Shown here in pieces: positions 59,601 to 64,000 of a DNA stretch of 64,000 bases. The DNA comes from Periplaneta americana. Lineage: Eukaryota; Arthropoda; Insecta; Blattodea; Blattidae. Under the pieces are notes generated by a model. The model was given only the letters and a program-made list of their open reading frames with translations. It was not told the origin of the DNA and ran no database searches. The stretch's first letter is position 1. Each line of letters starts with the position of its first letter. The DNA lies in NCBI RefSeq assembly GCF_040183065.1, contig NC_091119.1, forward strand, positions 64,218,392 through 64,282,391, written 5' to 3'. The position numbers and the translations under genes are program-made.

Positions 59601-60740
59601 ATATGAAGTATGCAATATTTCTCATAATATACAGCTTTGATATAAGATAATAATTTTACAATAAATACTATTCAACATTTCTTAAGTGTTTTATATAGTA
59701 TTCCACATTAGTAACTCACGTTTTAAACAATAGTCCGAATCCCGCTATATTAATATTTGTATTTGTAGACGTAATTCCGCTAGATGTCAGGTCCGCGATA
59801 TTTCGCACTCACGTCAATGCTGCTAGTATACAGCTGTCCGGTATTATTATAGTAAGGTATTTGATAGTGATTATATACAAAACAAATTAAATACTACATA
59901 AAACTATGCTCTTTCAGATGATATTAAAAAACTATAGGTTTTCATTTAAAAATTATCACGATGACGTCATAACTCGCACAATAATAGTCTCAAAAATGTT
60001 TTGTTTCCATAAAAATGTTCCTTTCTAAATATAAGGTTTGACGAGCCTGAGCTTTTTGTCAAAAATCCTGTTATTCAATCTTAATTGCAATTATGCATTA
60101 CCTGTACTTTTGAAACACCGTGTGTGTGTGTGTGCGTGTGTGTGTGTGCGCGTGCGCGTGTGTGTGGGTGAGTGTGTGTATAAAACAAAGTGGAAGTTAC
60201 TGTTTTTTTACATATTAATATCGTAATTATGAACATTTGAATTAAACTCAACTATGTCACATCCACAATTACAGAATGACCCCAAAAAAGATTAGCAGTC
60301 TATTGCTGAAGGATTTGTATCATGGTGCACAGGATATATGGATCAGTTGAAATAAACTAGAGCAAACAGAAAAAGCCAGTAAGTGCACCCAGGCCTTGTA
60401 CACACCTGTCATAGAGGCCGCTGGCAGGAGCACGGCCTGGTGCACGGATGCGGCGCATACTGACTTGCTGGTGTACGACACGCAGGTGCTCACTGGCGTG
60501 CAGCACCACATTATGCGTGGCCTCCAGGCACGTCACGTTGATGTGTACATGACCGCGGAAGTGACCCTCGCCAGGGTATGGGATGAGCTCCAGGTGGTAG
60601 CCAGTGGGCACAACAGCCTGCGGCAGGCGGTAGTCATCCAGGTGGATCCGTGCCTCTGTTGTGTCGATGCTGCGCCGGTGCACAGCACTCCTCGACACTG
60701 CCACACACACAGCCAGCACAGCCACACACAGAGAGCCCAT
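25527..60740 (-). CDS. Secreted M1 aminopeptidase-like protein, catalytic site lost (10 exons)
   Basis: Joining ten exons (60740-60406, 46218-45850, 41536-40941, 38741-38660, 38575-37906, 34180-33981, 27983-27825, 27753-27607, 26417-26336, 25697-25527) gives 2811 bases, 936 residues, with no internal stop. Start: the first ATG after an in-frame upstream TGA. Residues 1-19 ([19 protein letters not shown]) look like a signal peptide. The M1 N-terminal saddle (about 35-235) includes [13 protein letters not shown]. The thermolysin-like domain spans about 240-460 and the ERAP1-type helical domain about 583-915. No transmembrane or GPI signal follows. Active M1 enzymes need HExxH, a distal Glu, GAMEN and a Tyr; here these read HELVY (358-362), Asn381, RPADH (332-336) and Thr431. 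Peptidase activity is therefore unlikely. A binding, decoy or transport role is possible but is inference. Several N-glycosylation sequons fit secretion. Confidence 0.92.
26107..26286 (+). repeat. Internal RNase H fragment of a LINE in intron 9
   Basis: About 178 bases, roughly 90% identical by eye to 7515-7692 of the LINE at 4740-8124, encoding [20 protein letters not shown] and [17 protein letters not shown]. It has no 3' end and no tail, unlike a normal truncated LINE insertion. It is antisense to the host gene. Confidence 0.8.
26336..26417 (-). CDS. M1-like gene, exon 9
   Basis: 82 bases, residues 853-880. Acceptor TTTCACTTTAG|G, donor GACCTG|GTTAGT. Encodes [20 protein letters not shown] and KTQADLDL, matching the penultimate helices of the family. 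Confidence 0.9.
26438..27570. other. Intron 8, no element recognised
   Basis: Contains an imperfect direct repeat near 26720-26785 (GAGATAGAATGTRTAAATCA twice). No coding family seen. Confidence 0.35.
27607..27753 (-). CDS. M1-like gene, exon 8
   Basis: Residues 804-852 plus two bases. Acceptor TGTCTCCAG|G, donor GAGAG|GTATGT. Encodes [20 protein letters not shown] and [20 protein letters not shown]. This exon has no ATG-initiated frame and is visible only from its splice sites and phase. The intron before it is 71 bases. Confidence 0.9.
27825..27983 (-). CDS. M1-like gene, exon 7
   Basis: Residues 751-803 plus two bases. Acceptor TTGTGTTGCAG|A, donor CAAAG|GTTAGT. Encodes [20 protein letters not shown] and [20 protein letters not shown], helical repeats of the ERAP1-type domain. 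It follows exon 6 in phase across a 6-kb intron. Confidence 0.92.
28063..28752 (-). repeat. Three tandem 292-bp units, each with a tRNA-like domain
   Basis: Units begin at about 28063, 28355 and 28646 (the last one truncated). Each carries on the minus strand a tRNA-like cloverleaf: a TTCCCGGG acceptor side, GGTAGCTCAGTAGGAGAGC D arm, TTGGT-ACGTTTA-ACCAA anticodon arm, CCGGG-TTCGATA-CCCGG T arm and CCCGGAA closing side, about 73 bases. Unit 2 has ACATTTA in the anticodon loop. Residue 33 is C where true tRNAs have U, and the acceptor stem has one mismatch. The spacer between domains is almost identical between units. This suggests a tRNA-derived SINE amplified in tandem rather than three tRNA genes. 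Confidence 0.8.
28753..29153. other. Intron 6, no element recognised
   Basis: AT-rich with short TTCAGTTCAG-like repeats. No family recognised. Confidence 0.35.
29154..29827. mobile_element. TA-flanked MITE with ~120-bp inverted ends
   Basis: The left end TGCAGGGTGGAATGAAACCT and the right end (inverted) TACAGAGTGGAAGGGAACCT continue as inverted copies through 'ATTAATTCACAGAGGT', 'AAACTTGTTT' type sequence, 'AATAGTTTTGAGAATACRAAA' and 'TGTAACATGTTGCA'. TA flanks both ends. No coding content. Confidence 0.75.
29828..30534. other. Intron 6, no element recognised
   Basis: No family or repeat structure recognised. Confidence 0.35.
30535..30775 (-). mobile_element. tRNA-derived SINE (type B) copy
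   Basis: The minus strand starts with a tRNA-like head (ACACCCGTGGAGTAATGGTA, then GGTTCGAATCCCAGTTGGGA as B box). It continues with 'CAAGTTACCTGATTAAG', 'TTTTCCCTCAACCCAATATG', 'AGCAAATGCTGG' and a tail 'GATACAGCGTCTTAAAATAA'. A second copy lies at 44247-44510. Confidence 0.85.
30776..31313. other. Intron 6, no element recognised
   Basis: A minus-strand open frame at 30908-31123 preceded by an AG-like site resembles an exon, but it neither fits the phase nor adds family sequence. Confidence 0.35.
31314..31371. repeat. (GAT)n microsatellite
   Basis: About 19 GAT/ATG units. Confidence 0.95.
31372..32875. other. Intron 6, no element recognised
   Basis: Holds an A-run at about 32058-32075 and a short (AAT)n(GAT)n at about 32806-32835. 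No recognised family. Confidence 0.35.
32876..33740 (-). mobile_element. LINE family 2, 3' part of ORF (copy 1)
   Basis: The minus strand encodes the end of the reverse transcriptase thumb region and the C-terminus: [68 protein letters not shown], and after a deletion [20 protein letters not shown]. The 3' end is TTTGTAAGTAAAT. It is 5' truncated and broken by frameshifts. Clade uncertain; RTE-like by its short simple tail. It lies in the same orientation as the host gene. Confidence 0.75.
33981..34180 (-). CDS. M1-like gene, exon 6
   Basis: Residues 685-750 plus two bases. Acceptor CCCTTTCAG|G, donor CACAGA|GTAAGT. Encodes [17 protein letters not shown], then [20 protein letters not shown]. 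The three Cys fall where the helical domain of family members often has disulfides. Confidence 0.92.
34260..34539. other. Intron 5, no element recognised
   Basis: Leads into the LINE fragment that follows and may contain unreadable upstream parts of it. Confidence 0.35.
34540..35285 (+). mobile_element. 3' end of a third LINE with internal minisatellite
   Basis: The plus strand encodes [20 protein letters not shown], then [13 protein letters not shown] and a stop (34683), the common C-terminal 'R.WN.LP....FK..L' motif of several LINE clades. The 3' untranslated part has many imperfect repeats of GTGTCAGTGAAG (34730-34960). It ends with 'CCGGGTATATACCCATTGCA' and 'GTAAATAAATACATACA'. Confidence 0.65.
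35286..35639. other. Intron 5, no element recognised
   Basis: No family recognised. Confidence 0.35.
35640..36275 (+). mobile_element. LINE family 2, 3' part of ORF (copy 2)
   Basis: The plus strand reads [56 protein letters not shown], then after one stop and a frame change [20 protein letters not shown] and [20 protein letters not shown]. The tail is AAATAAGTAAGTA. It is antisense to the M1-like gene. 5' truncated. Confidence 0.8.
36276..37805. other. Intron 5, no element recognised
   Basis: AT-rich. No family or repeat structure recognised. Confidence 0.35.
37906..38575 (-). CDS. M1-like gene, exon 5 (beta domain and start of helical domain)
   Basis: Residues 461-684. Acceptor TTTCTGCCACAG|T, donor TACAAT|GTAAGG. 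Holds [19 protein letters not shown], the beta-sandwich domain, then [20 protein letters not shown], which opens the ERAP1-type C-terminal domain, and [14 protein letters not shown]. Only 84 bases of intron separate it from exon 4. Confidence 0.93.
38660..38741 (-). CDS. M1-like gene, exon 4
   Basis: 82 bases, residues 434-461. Acceptor CTGTTTCAG|C, donor CAACAA|GTAAGT. Encodes [20 protein letters not shown], then LRNFLLN, the helix after the catalytic Tyr position (family: LRML..fl.ee.Fr.gL..YL). Phases 1 and 2 agree with exons 3 and 5. Confidence 0.92.
38790..40870. repeat. 30-bp minisatellite filling intron 3
   Basis: Roughly 65-70 head-to-tail units of about 30 bases, consensus CATTCTGAAGAGCATCTCTT plus CCTGAGTACT. 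The centre (about 39480-40380) is the most regular and shows higher-order alternation of unit variants (ACGCACT, ACTCATT, TCACTTCCTGAAT). The flanks are more diverged. Because 30 is a multiple of three and the unit lacks stops, long open frames (378 and 235 codons) arise on the minus strand. They are by-products, since the array lies between proven splice sites. Confidence 0.92.
40941..41536 (-). CDS. M1-like gene, exon 3 (degenerate catalytic core)
   Basis: Residues 235-434. Acceptor TTGTTGCAG|C, donor CAGAG|GTATGA. It aligns with the catalytic core: [20 protein letters not shown] replaces the usual ALPDF.aGAMENwGLI, and [20 protein letters not shown] with [11 protein letters not shown] replaces vaHELAHQWFGNlVTp.WW..lwLNEGFA.y. 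The Trp-Trp pair, Thr-Pro and the flanking fold-determining residues are kept; only the zinc- and substrate-binding residues are lost. The usual catalytic Tyr aligns with Thr431. Confidence 0.93.
41537..42188. other. Intron 2, no element recognised
   Basis: AT-rich. Nothing recognised. Confidence 0.35.
42197..43402. mobile_element. hAT-like non-autonomous element with 8-10 bp duplication
   Basis: Direct repeats CCTTCACCAG at 42189-42198 and 43403-43412 flank a 1.2-kb segment whose ends read AGAGGCGAATCTAG and TAAATATTTCCCTG. The GGCG.../...GCCTAGGCGTAA termini resemble hAT-type ends. A minus-strand open frame at 42588-42211 partly overlaps the nested repeat and has no recognised domain. Dispersed repeat D is nested inside. 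Confidence 0.6.
42524..42795 (+). repeat. Dispersed repeat D, copy 2
   Basis: Matches the copy at 9618-9905 through most of its length. It is nested in the hAT-like element. The shared 3' end is 'CATATCAGCCAGAGCCTCAA' with TCAG. Confidence 0.75.
43613..43675 (-). mobile_element. SINE type B tail fragment
   Basis: The reverse complement reads GCAGTTGATAAAGCGTCGTA then AAACAAC, matching the tail of the SINE at 44247-44510 (TGTTGATAAAGCGTCATAAA). The head is missing. Confidence 0.55.
44058..44580 (+). mobile_element. SINE type C, interrupted by SINE type B
   Basis: Head 'CGGCATATCTCAATCAGCTG' and B box GGTTCGGTTCC, body 'GATTATCTGGTTGGCTTTTT', CCGAGGTTTTTCCCAACTG and 'AAGGCAAATGTTG'. The body breaks at 44246 and resumes at 44511 (TTCATTGACGCTAAATAAGC). 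Confidence 0.75.
44247..44510 (+). mobile_element. SINE type B inserted in SINE type C
   Basis: tRNA-like head 'CACACCTGTGGAGTAATGGT', B box GATTCGATTCC, body 'CAAGTTACCTGGTTGAGG', 'CCCTCAACCCAATATGAGCA' and 'AATGCTGGGTAAC', A-rich 3' end. Flanked by TTCCATTGACGC (44235-44246) and TTCATTGACGC (44511-44521), the target duplication. Confidence 0.88.
44795..45384. mobile_element. hAT-like MITE with a second MITE inside
   Basis: The ends CAGGGTTGGCAAAATTCCAC and (inverted) CAGGATTGGCACAGTTTTTG form TIRs of the hAT type. The flanks CTTTTTGT and CTCTCCCT are each close to the CTTTCCCT expected from the host minisatellite, so an 8-bp duplication is plausible but worn. Internal segment 44915-45171 is itself a MITE. 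Confidence 0.6.
44915..45171. mobile_element. Inner MITE with ~40-bp inverted repeats
   Basis: AATTCTGTGGTGTTTGGTCA at the left is mirrored at the right (TGACCAAACACCACAGAATT). The match goes on through ACATRATAACTCCAAAAA. 257 bases with no coding content. Confidence 0.75.
45850..46218 (-). CDS. M1-like gene, exon 2 (N-terminal saddle)
   Basis: Residues 112-235. Acceptor TGTGTGATTGCAG|C, donor GAGAT|GTGAGT. Contains [20 protein letters not shown], then [20 protein letters not shown], the landmark 'P.dARraFPCfDEP' motif of M1 proteins. Phase 2 on both sides agrees with its neighbours. The intron upstream is 14.2 kb. Confidence 0.93.
46219..47600. other. Intron 1, 3' part, no element recognised
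   Basis: AT-rich, with a short GGGGGCTACGCCCCC hairpin at about 46500-46514. No family recognised. Confidence 0.35.
47601..47676. repeat. (AAT)n(CAT)n microsatellite
   Basis: About 18 AAT units followed by seven CAT units. Confidence 0.95.
47679..47866 (-). repeat. Dispersed repeat sharing the 3' end of repeat D
   Basis: The reverse complement begins ACATATCTGCCAGAACCTCA then GTCAGAG, like the end of repeat D. The rest ('GGTTCGATGATTGTTCACTT', 'CTGCTGAAGCATGTTCACAT') differs. A GGTTCGATGAT box may be a pol III B box of a SINE. Confidence 0.5.
48242..48393. mobile_element. 152-bp hAT-type MITE inside mariner
   Basis: The ends CAATGGCGCACC and GGTGCGCCCTTG form TIRs. Flanked by CTGCCATA (48234-48241) and CTGTCATA (48394-48401), an 8-bp duplication with one mismatch. 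Confidence 0.75.
48858..51877 (-). mobile_element. 3.0-kb hAT element inside mariner, exact 8-bp duplication
   Basis: Begins CAGGCGCGGATCTAG and ends (inverted) CAGGCACGGATACA. GACATACA stands on both sides (48850-48857 and 51878-51885). It has near full length for a hAT of this kind and holds a transposase on the minus strand. Inner runs of G and C (48888-48896, 51830-51862) form part of the extended ends. Confidence 0.9.
49064..51442 (-). pseudogene. hAT transposase (TTF zinc finger, DUF4371, dimerisation domain), decayed
   Basis: From 51442: [16 protein letters not shown] and an acidic N-terminus, then a TTF-type zinc-finger region ([29 protein letters not shown]). About 50331-50008 is the catalytic region ([20 protein letters not shown], then [13 protein letters not shown], where D and the CxxH..N are hAT signature residues). 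49989-49555 is helical. 49330-49064 is the dimerisation domain ([18 protein letters not shown], then [10 protein letters not shown]). Frames are broken at about 51100, 50830, 50400 and 49380. A T-run at 49350-49370 adds a frameshift. Confidence 0.8.
52231..53285. other. Intron 1, no element recognised
   Basis: AT-rich. Only short frames. Confidence 0.35.
53286..54375 (-). mobile_element. LINE family 2, longest copy (RT and C-terminus)
   Basis: The minus strand from 54356 reads the RT palm ([39 protein letters not shown]). The catalytic box, expected to read YADD, is changed to HANG ([17 protein letters not shown]). It continues with [36 protein letters not shown], then [20 protein letters not shown] and [15 protein letters not shown]. 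Frameshifts lie at about 53990, 53830 and 53590. The 3' end is lost into other sequence. Confidence 0.82.
54376..54728. repeat. Possible LINE-associated sequence
   Basis: Contains 'GATGGGTTGTTAGCCCTTCG', CCCAACCCCCAAGCTGGAG and GACCACCCCTTACCAGCTG, a wording I associate with repeats next to RT genes in insect genomes. No second copy is in this window, so the call is weak. Confidence 0.3.
54729..54773. repeat. Perfect 17-bp hairpin with 11-base loop
   Basis: GACCCAGAAACAAAATT (54729-54745) pairs exactly with AATTTTGTTTCTGGGTC (54757-54773) around CAGGTGGCCCA. No family assigned. Confidence 0.85.
54774..55125. other. No feature seen
   Basis: AT-rich spacer in intron 1. Confidence 0.35.
55126..55622 (-). 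mobile_element. LINE family 2, C-terminal copy
   Basis: The minus strand encodes the segment before VLYGCE (55600), a gap, then [40 protein letters not shown] and the DREWIN region. It ends TTTGTAAGTAAGTATGTA, the TAAG-type tail. Short frameshift near 55510. Confidence 0.8.
55640..56240 (+). pseudogene. C-terminal scrap of a Tigger-type transposase
   Basis: 55855-55940 reads [20 protein letters not shown]. After a frameshift 55932-56117 reads [20 protein letters not shown] and [20 protein letters not shown], matching the acidic C-terminal pattern also seen at 10997-11212 (HACATVDDEEDEK). There is no DDE domain and no TIRs were found. Confidence 0.5.
56380..57840 (-). pseudogene. LINE 3' half with RNase H, interrupted by a SINE
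   Basis: From 57830 the minus strand reads a post-RT region, then RNase H with [29 protein letters not shown] (usual SDS changed) and after a frameshift [21 protein letters not shown] knuckle ([20 protein letters not shown]) is cut by a SINE at 56895 and resumes below 56656 as [11 protein letters not shown]. RNase H after RT again indicates the I/R1/LOA side. The sequence is clearly different from the 4740-8124 element. Confidence 0.75.
56668..56895 (+). mobile_element. tRNA-derived SINE (type A), complete, in LINE
   Basis: tRNA-like head 'GTTGGCGAGTTGGTATAGCG' and GGGTTCGATCCCGGGCCAGG (good B box), body 'GTCAGTAGATTTACTGGCAT', 'CAAAATTCCGGCACATCCGG', 'CGATGCTGATATAACCTCTG', tail CGTTAAATAAAACATAACAT. 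Flanked by TCTTCATCATGA at 56656-56667 and 56896-56907. Confidence 0.9.
58368..58656. mobile_element. 289-bp TA-flanked MITE
   Basis: The left end GTCCCTATCTTATGGAAACT and the right end (inverted) GTCCCTGTATTATGGAAGCA continue as inverted copies through ATTGATGAAATCAACAT. TA stands on both sides (58366-58367 and 58657-58658). Confidence 0.82.
58659..58958 (-). mobile_element. LINE family 2, short C-terminal copy
   Basis: The minus strand reads [40 protein letters not shown] and [15 protein letters not shown], and ends AAAAGCCATCTG. It abuts the MITE end directly and has lost its simple tail. Confidence 0.8.
59184..59300 (+). pseudogene. Possible THAP-domain start inside the foldback element
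   Basis: From an ATG at 59184: [11 protein letters not shown], then after one frameshift (59249-59281) [11 protein letters not shown]. The pattern C-x4-C followed by a F-R-F-P segment is the beginning of THAP zinc fingers, which open P-element and some other transposases. The later Cys/His ligands and a transposase body are not recognisable, so this is a suggestion only. Confidence 0.35.
60119..60180. repeat. (GT)n/(GC) microsatellite
   Basis: About 60 bases of TG/CG dinucleotides beside the foldback element. Confidence 0.93.
60406..60740 (-). CDS. M1-like gene, exon 1 (signal peptide, N-terminal saddle)
   Basis: Encodes residues 1-111 plus two bases of codon 112. Contains the signal peptide and the start of the M1 saddle domain ([16 protein letters not shown], then VHINVTC). 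The donor reads GACAG|GTGTGT. It is GC-rich against an AT-rich background. A GTG nine bases upstream is in frame, but the ATG at 60740 is the first ATG after the upstream TGA. Confidence 0.9.
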
Positions 60741-60969
60741 GTCCAGCACTGCAGCCCTGCTATTAGCTCAACTCACTCTAACCAGGACGTTGGGCATTAA
60801 GAGTGATGAGGAAGACGACACTAAACGTGTCTCCGTGGATGCAGAAACGGGGAGCAAATTGGATAATGAGAGCGAATTACTGACCAGTCATCATGTGCAG
60901 TTGATACTTCTTCATGAGTCAGCCACCTACATGACATGACAATTATCTTTACTTTGGCGTCTTGTGCAA

Positions 60970-61880
60970 TTAACTAATTGCTTGGTTCTTAAGTACACTG
61001 ACCTTCACTCATTGCATGAGAGGCATTTAATAGGTTAGCAGTTGATACAGCAATGTTAAGTGAAGCACTTCAGAAAACTGAGGATCTCGATAGAGTAATC
61101 TCATGTTTTATATCAAATGTAACTGAAACAAGTAAAACTAATTGTTGGTTCTGAAGTGCACTGACCTTCACTGAGAGGCATTTAATAGGTTAGCAGTTGA
61201 TACAGCAATTTCAAATGAAGCACTTCAGAAAACTGAAGATTTCGATAGAGTAATCTCATGTTTTATATTAAATGTAACTGAAACAAGTTAAACTAATTGT
61301 TGGTTCTTAAGTGCATTGACCTTCACTCGAAGCCTGAGAAGCCATTAATAGGTACTAGTTGATGCAACAGTGTCAAACAGAGCATTTCAGGGAAGTGAAG
61401 TTTTCGGTAAAGCCATGTCTTGTCATGTATCTAGTATAACTGACGTAAATTAAGTAATCGCTAGTTCTTAAGTGCACTGACCTTCATTCACTGCATGAGA
61501 AGTCTTCAATAGCTAAGTAGTTAATGCAGCAATGTTAAACAAAATTTCAAAGAATTGAGAATTTCGGTAGAATCATCCATGTATTATCTAGTGTAAATGA
61601 AATAAATTAACTACTTCTTGTTTCTGAAGTGTACTGAATTTCACTCACTGCTTGGGAAGCTATCGGTAGGAAAGTAGTGAATACAACAGTGTCAGACTGC
61701 ACTTTTGAAAGAACGGAAGATTTTGGAGTCATATCATAATGTGTCCAGTGTAATTAATTGAAATTTAATTAATTACTGTTCCTAAATGCATTCACTACAT
61801 GTGAGGCCTTCAATCAAGAATGGATACAGTAGTGTTAAACATAACATTGCAAGGAACTGAACATTTCGAGTTTAAAAATA
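60970..61880. repeat. Six-unit tandem array (~158 bp) upstream of the M1-like gene
   Basis: GGTTCTTAAGTGCACTGACC-type unit starts are at about 60984, 61147, 61302, 61463, 61620 and 61778 (spacing 163, 155, 161, 157, 158). Units also share 'GAGAGGCATTTAATAGGTTA', 'GATACAGCAATGTTAA', 'AGCACTTCAGAAAACTGA' and 'TAATCTCATGTTTTATAT'. The units nearest the gene are most alike; distal ones are progressively worn. It begins about 230 bases before the start codon, so promoter sequence may overlap its edge. Confidence 0.85.
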
Positions 61881-63237
61881 TAGTTTTATTTATTTTTATA
61901 GAGTAAATTAATGTCCATATTGTTTTAATTTTCGTAGAGGATATCAACCTGGACATCTCCAATAAACGTCACTTAGGCTAAAAACGTTTTCCACGCAGTT
62001 CGATATATCATTATTATTTTACGTGAATGTTTGACTAATTATGTTAGAAAAAAAAATTCTCGTAATTGAAATGAGTTTCCGCTTGATTAAGGGGAAAAAA
62101 CTATAGGAAATCTCTTTTCTCATATTATTTTAAGTAGAGCCTCTATTTCCTTAATATAGTTTCATATCAATGTAATACAACATTTTCACTTTATGGTAAG
62201 TTGCAGACATAAAAAAATAAAAAAAAAAATGCAGTATTATAAAGAAAATGATATATCTGCTCTCAAGTGTCACAGAATCACAAATCTTGTCTTAAATTAA
62301 AACTAAAAGACTGCTAATCAATTTTGTTTGATGATTTTTAGAAATTTTAATTTTTACCCTATATTTTTATTTTTATTTTGCATTTTTATGAACAGAAAGA
62401 AAAATTGCACGTAAATTTTTAATTTATTCTTTAATTTGCAATTTGACAATTCCCTCTTAAGAATTATTCATGTATAATGTGAGAATATGCCCTGAAAATT
62501 TTATTCAATTATCTCTATTATTCTGTGAGATATTAGACTACACATTAAATTTTGAAAAAAATGTAAAATAAACAAACTCCGAATATTCAACGAATTGTAG
62601 CACAGCAGCTGTTTAAAAATGGCATAAAAGAAATTATTTTCTTGCTAACGACCTTGAAATGTCGCTCAAATGAAGTCAATACTATGAAGCATTTGAAGGC
62701 TAAAAATGAATCATGTTAATTTTGACACATATTTGGTCATTCCTGTAGCTCCCTCCCCTTGAAGAGCAGTGACTATTCCGACATTTTTAATTTGCGGGAG
62801 GGGGAGCATTTGGATTAGCAGAACTTGGAGTAAGCAACTCTCCTTCTTGTGCCCCCCATCTTTTAAATTGTTATAAGAAAATGTTTATACCAGTACCAGT
62901 AACTTTAAATATACAGTACGTTTAATTTTCCTTATGCACATCATCTAAACGTAAATCAAAAATAAAAGATGAAGGTAAAATGTAACAGTACCAGTAATTT
63001 AAGAATTTAAAAGATGGACATTGGTGGTTTGTGCAGAGTGATAAGAAAAATGCAATTCGTAAGGAAATAGATAAATACCATATAATAGTAGACCTAATTG
63101 AAGTACTGGTAATGGGTAAACTGTATTGGAAGAGTTCTTAAACAATTTTCTATTGCTCTTTCAATATTCGTGTGTGTGAGTCACCAGTTAGCTTGTAGTG
63201 GGCTCTATCCCATCGAAGTGCCACTTTCCACCACTGG
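61881..63237. other. Upstream flank, no gene recognised
   Basis: AT-rich, with G-rich patches near 62750-62810. No family recognised. Confidence 0.35.
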
Positions 63238-63310
63238 CATAGTTTATGTTAGAGTGGTTGGGCCACAATTCGTACATCTCTGGTTCGAACCCAGACTGGG
63301 GAAAGTGCTG
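63238..63310 (+). repeat. Possible tRNA-like SINE head
   Basis: 'TAGAGTGGTTGGGCCACAAT' and the B-box-like GGTTCGAACCC are placed about as in SINE heads, but no known body follows. Weak. Confidence 0.3.
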
Positions 63311-64000
63311 TTTTATCACCAGTGCAAAAAAACAGGAAACTACTTCACTGTATCTTCTCAGTATACTAATTCTCTGTCTTTTTATATAACGATCTATGGA
63401 GCAATTAACTGCAGAAATCCCTACAATGTGAACCAATGCCTTAGTTATCAGGTATGACAATAAAAGAATACTGTAAATGAATAAATAAATATAAGTAAAT
63501 AATGTTAGTGATTAAATATCTTGTTTAGAAATCACTTCGTTGATAAATAATTATGAAATTATTAGCTCAAATTTTCTTTTGCTTAGAGTTAAAATTCTTT
63601 GCTAAGTTTTGTAATATCTTTCGATTCAGTTAAGTCGATTAAAGATGGAATCAGTAAAGGATTCTGAAATGTATGAATACCGGTACTTACAAACTCCACA
63701 ACATTCAAACAACTGCGAAGAATAGAAATCTCATGTCAGCTGTATATAGCCCATGTGTTATTAACTAATTGTGATGTCCAGTTAGATTCGCCCACTGCTG
63801 AGGGCAATAATCGGTTTGCATTTCCTCCTCTAGACAAGATAAATGAGGGGAAGAAGGGAAAGAACTAATCTAATTGTAAGAGTTACGTGAATCGCGAGGC
63901 CTCACAAGGGATACAAGACTCTAATTAACAAGTTATATGAGCCCCAAGCCTGTAGGCCATTTGACTTCGATATTCGCTGTTCCCTTGGAGGATTGATTTG
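63311..64000. other. No gene recognised
   Basis: A GC-richer patch at about 63775-63990 may be another repeat, but no second copy is present in the window. Confidence 0.35.

Larger units (their letters stand above)
57871..60115. mobile_element. Foldback element with long inverted ends and nested insertions
   Basis: 57875-58045 and 59945-60110 are inverted copies ('AAGCTCAGGCACGTCAAACC', 'TTATATTTAGAAAGGAA', 'GCGAGTTATGACGTCATCG'). 58241-58310 mirrors 59885-59940 ('CTGAAAGAGCATA'). 59008-59055 mirrors 59835-59880 ('ACTATAATAATACCGGACAG'). The left arm is interrupted by a sequence at 58046-58240 and by a nested block at about 58318-59008. The right arm is cleaner. The centre carries a THAP-like start. 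Confidence 0.75.

Noticed and set aside
60741-60749. Start of the M1-like protein three codons upstream
   Set aside because: The codon there is GTG; the first ATG after the in-frame upstream TGA is at 60740 and gives a normal signal peptide.

Overview
The window looks like a piece of an insect nuclear genome. It has an AT-rich background, one intron-rich secreted-protein gene spread over about 35 kb, tRNA-derived SINEs, several LINE families, Penelope-like, Tigger/pogo, mariner and hAT elements, and arthropod-type minisatellites. The SINE types (tRNA heads followed by short conserved tails) and the TE mixture suggest a large polyneopteran genome such as a cockroach or termite. That assignment is inference; no species marker is visible. 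Nothing prokaryotic is present (no operons, no CRISPR).

The only gene that appears intact is on the minus strand, from 60740 down to 25527. It is a ten-exon gene for a 936-residue M1-family (aminopeptidase N-like) protein. All nine introns are GT-AG and all phases agree, giving one uninterrupted reading frame. It has a signal peptide and no C-terminal anchor. The catalytic site is gone: the second zinc histidine is Tyr362, the third zinc ligand is Asn381, the exopeptidase GAMEN motif reads RPADH, and the catalytic Tyr position is Thr431. The reading is a secreted pseudo-aminopeptidase kept under coding constraint.

Region by region: 1-25.3 kb, downstream of the gene, is a transposon graveyard. 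It holds a perfect-hairpin MITE, pogo/Tigger derivatives, three hAT elements or remains (two with 8-bp target duplications), an RNase H-type LINE inserted with a 12-bp duplication into a fragment of an unnamed arthropod protein family, a head-to-head pair of Penelope-like 3' ends each followed by a hammerhead-ribozyme-like sequence, and a DUF4817-type transposase plus an inverted-duplication derivative of it. 25.5-60.7 kb is the gene. Its introns hold three tandem 292-bp units each with a tRNA-like domain, a 2-kb minisatellite of 30-bp units filling one intron, LINE, SINE and MITE copies, a mariner split by a MITE and a full hAT element, and a foldback element with nested insertions and a decayed THAP-like start. 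60.97-61.88 kb, just upstream of the start codon, is a six-unit tandem array of about 158 bp. The remainder to 64 kb has no recognisable gene.

All coordinates, splice sites and repeat matches were read by eye from the sequence. Family assignments rest on recognised motifs, not on searches.
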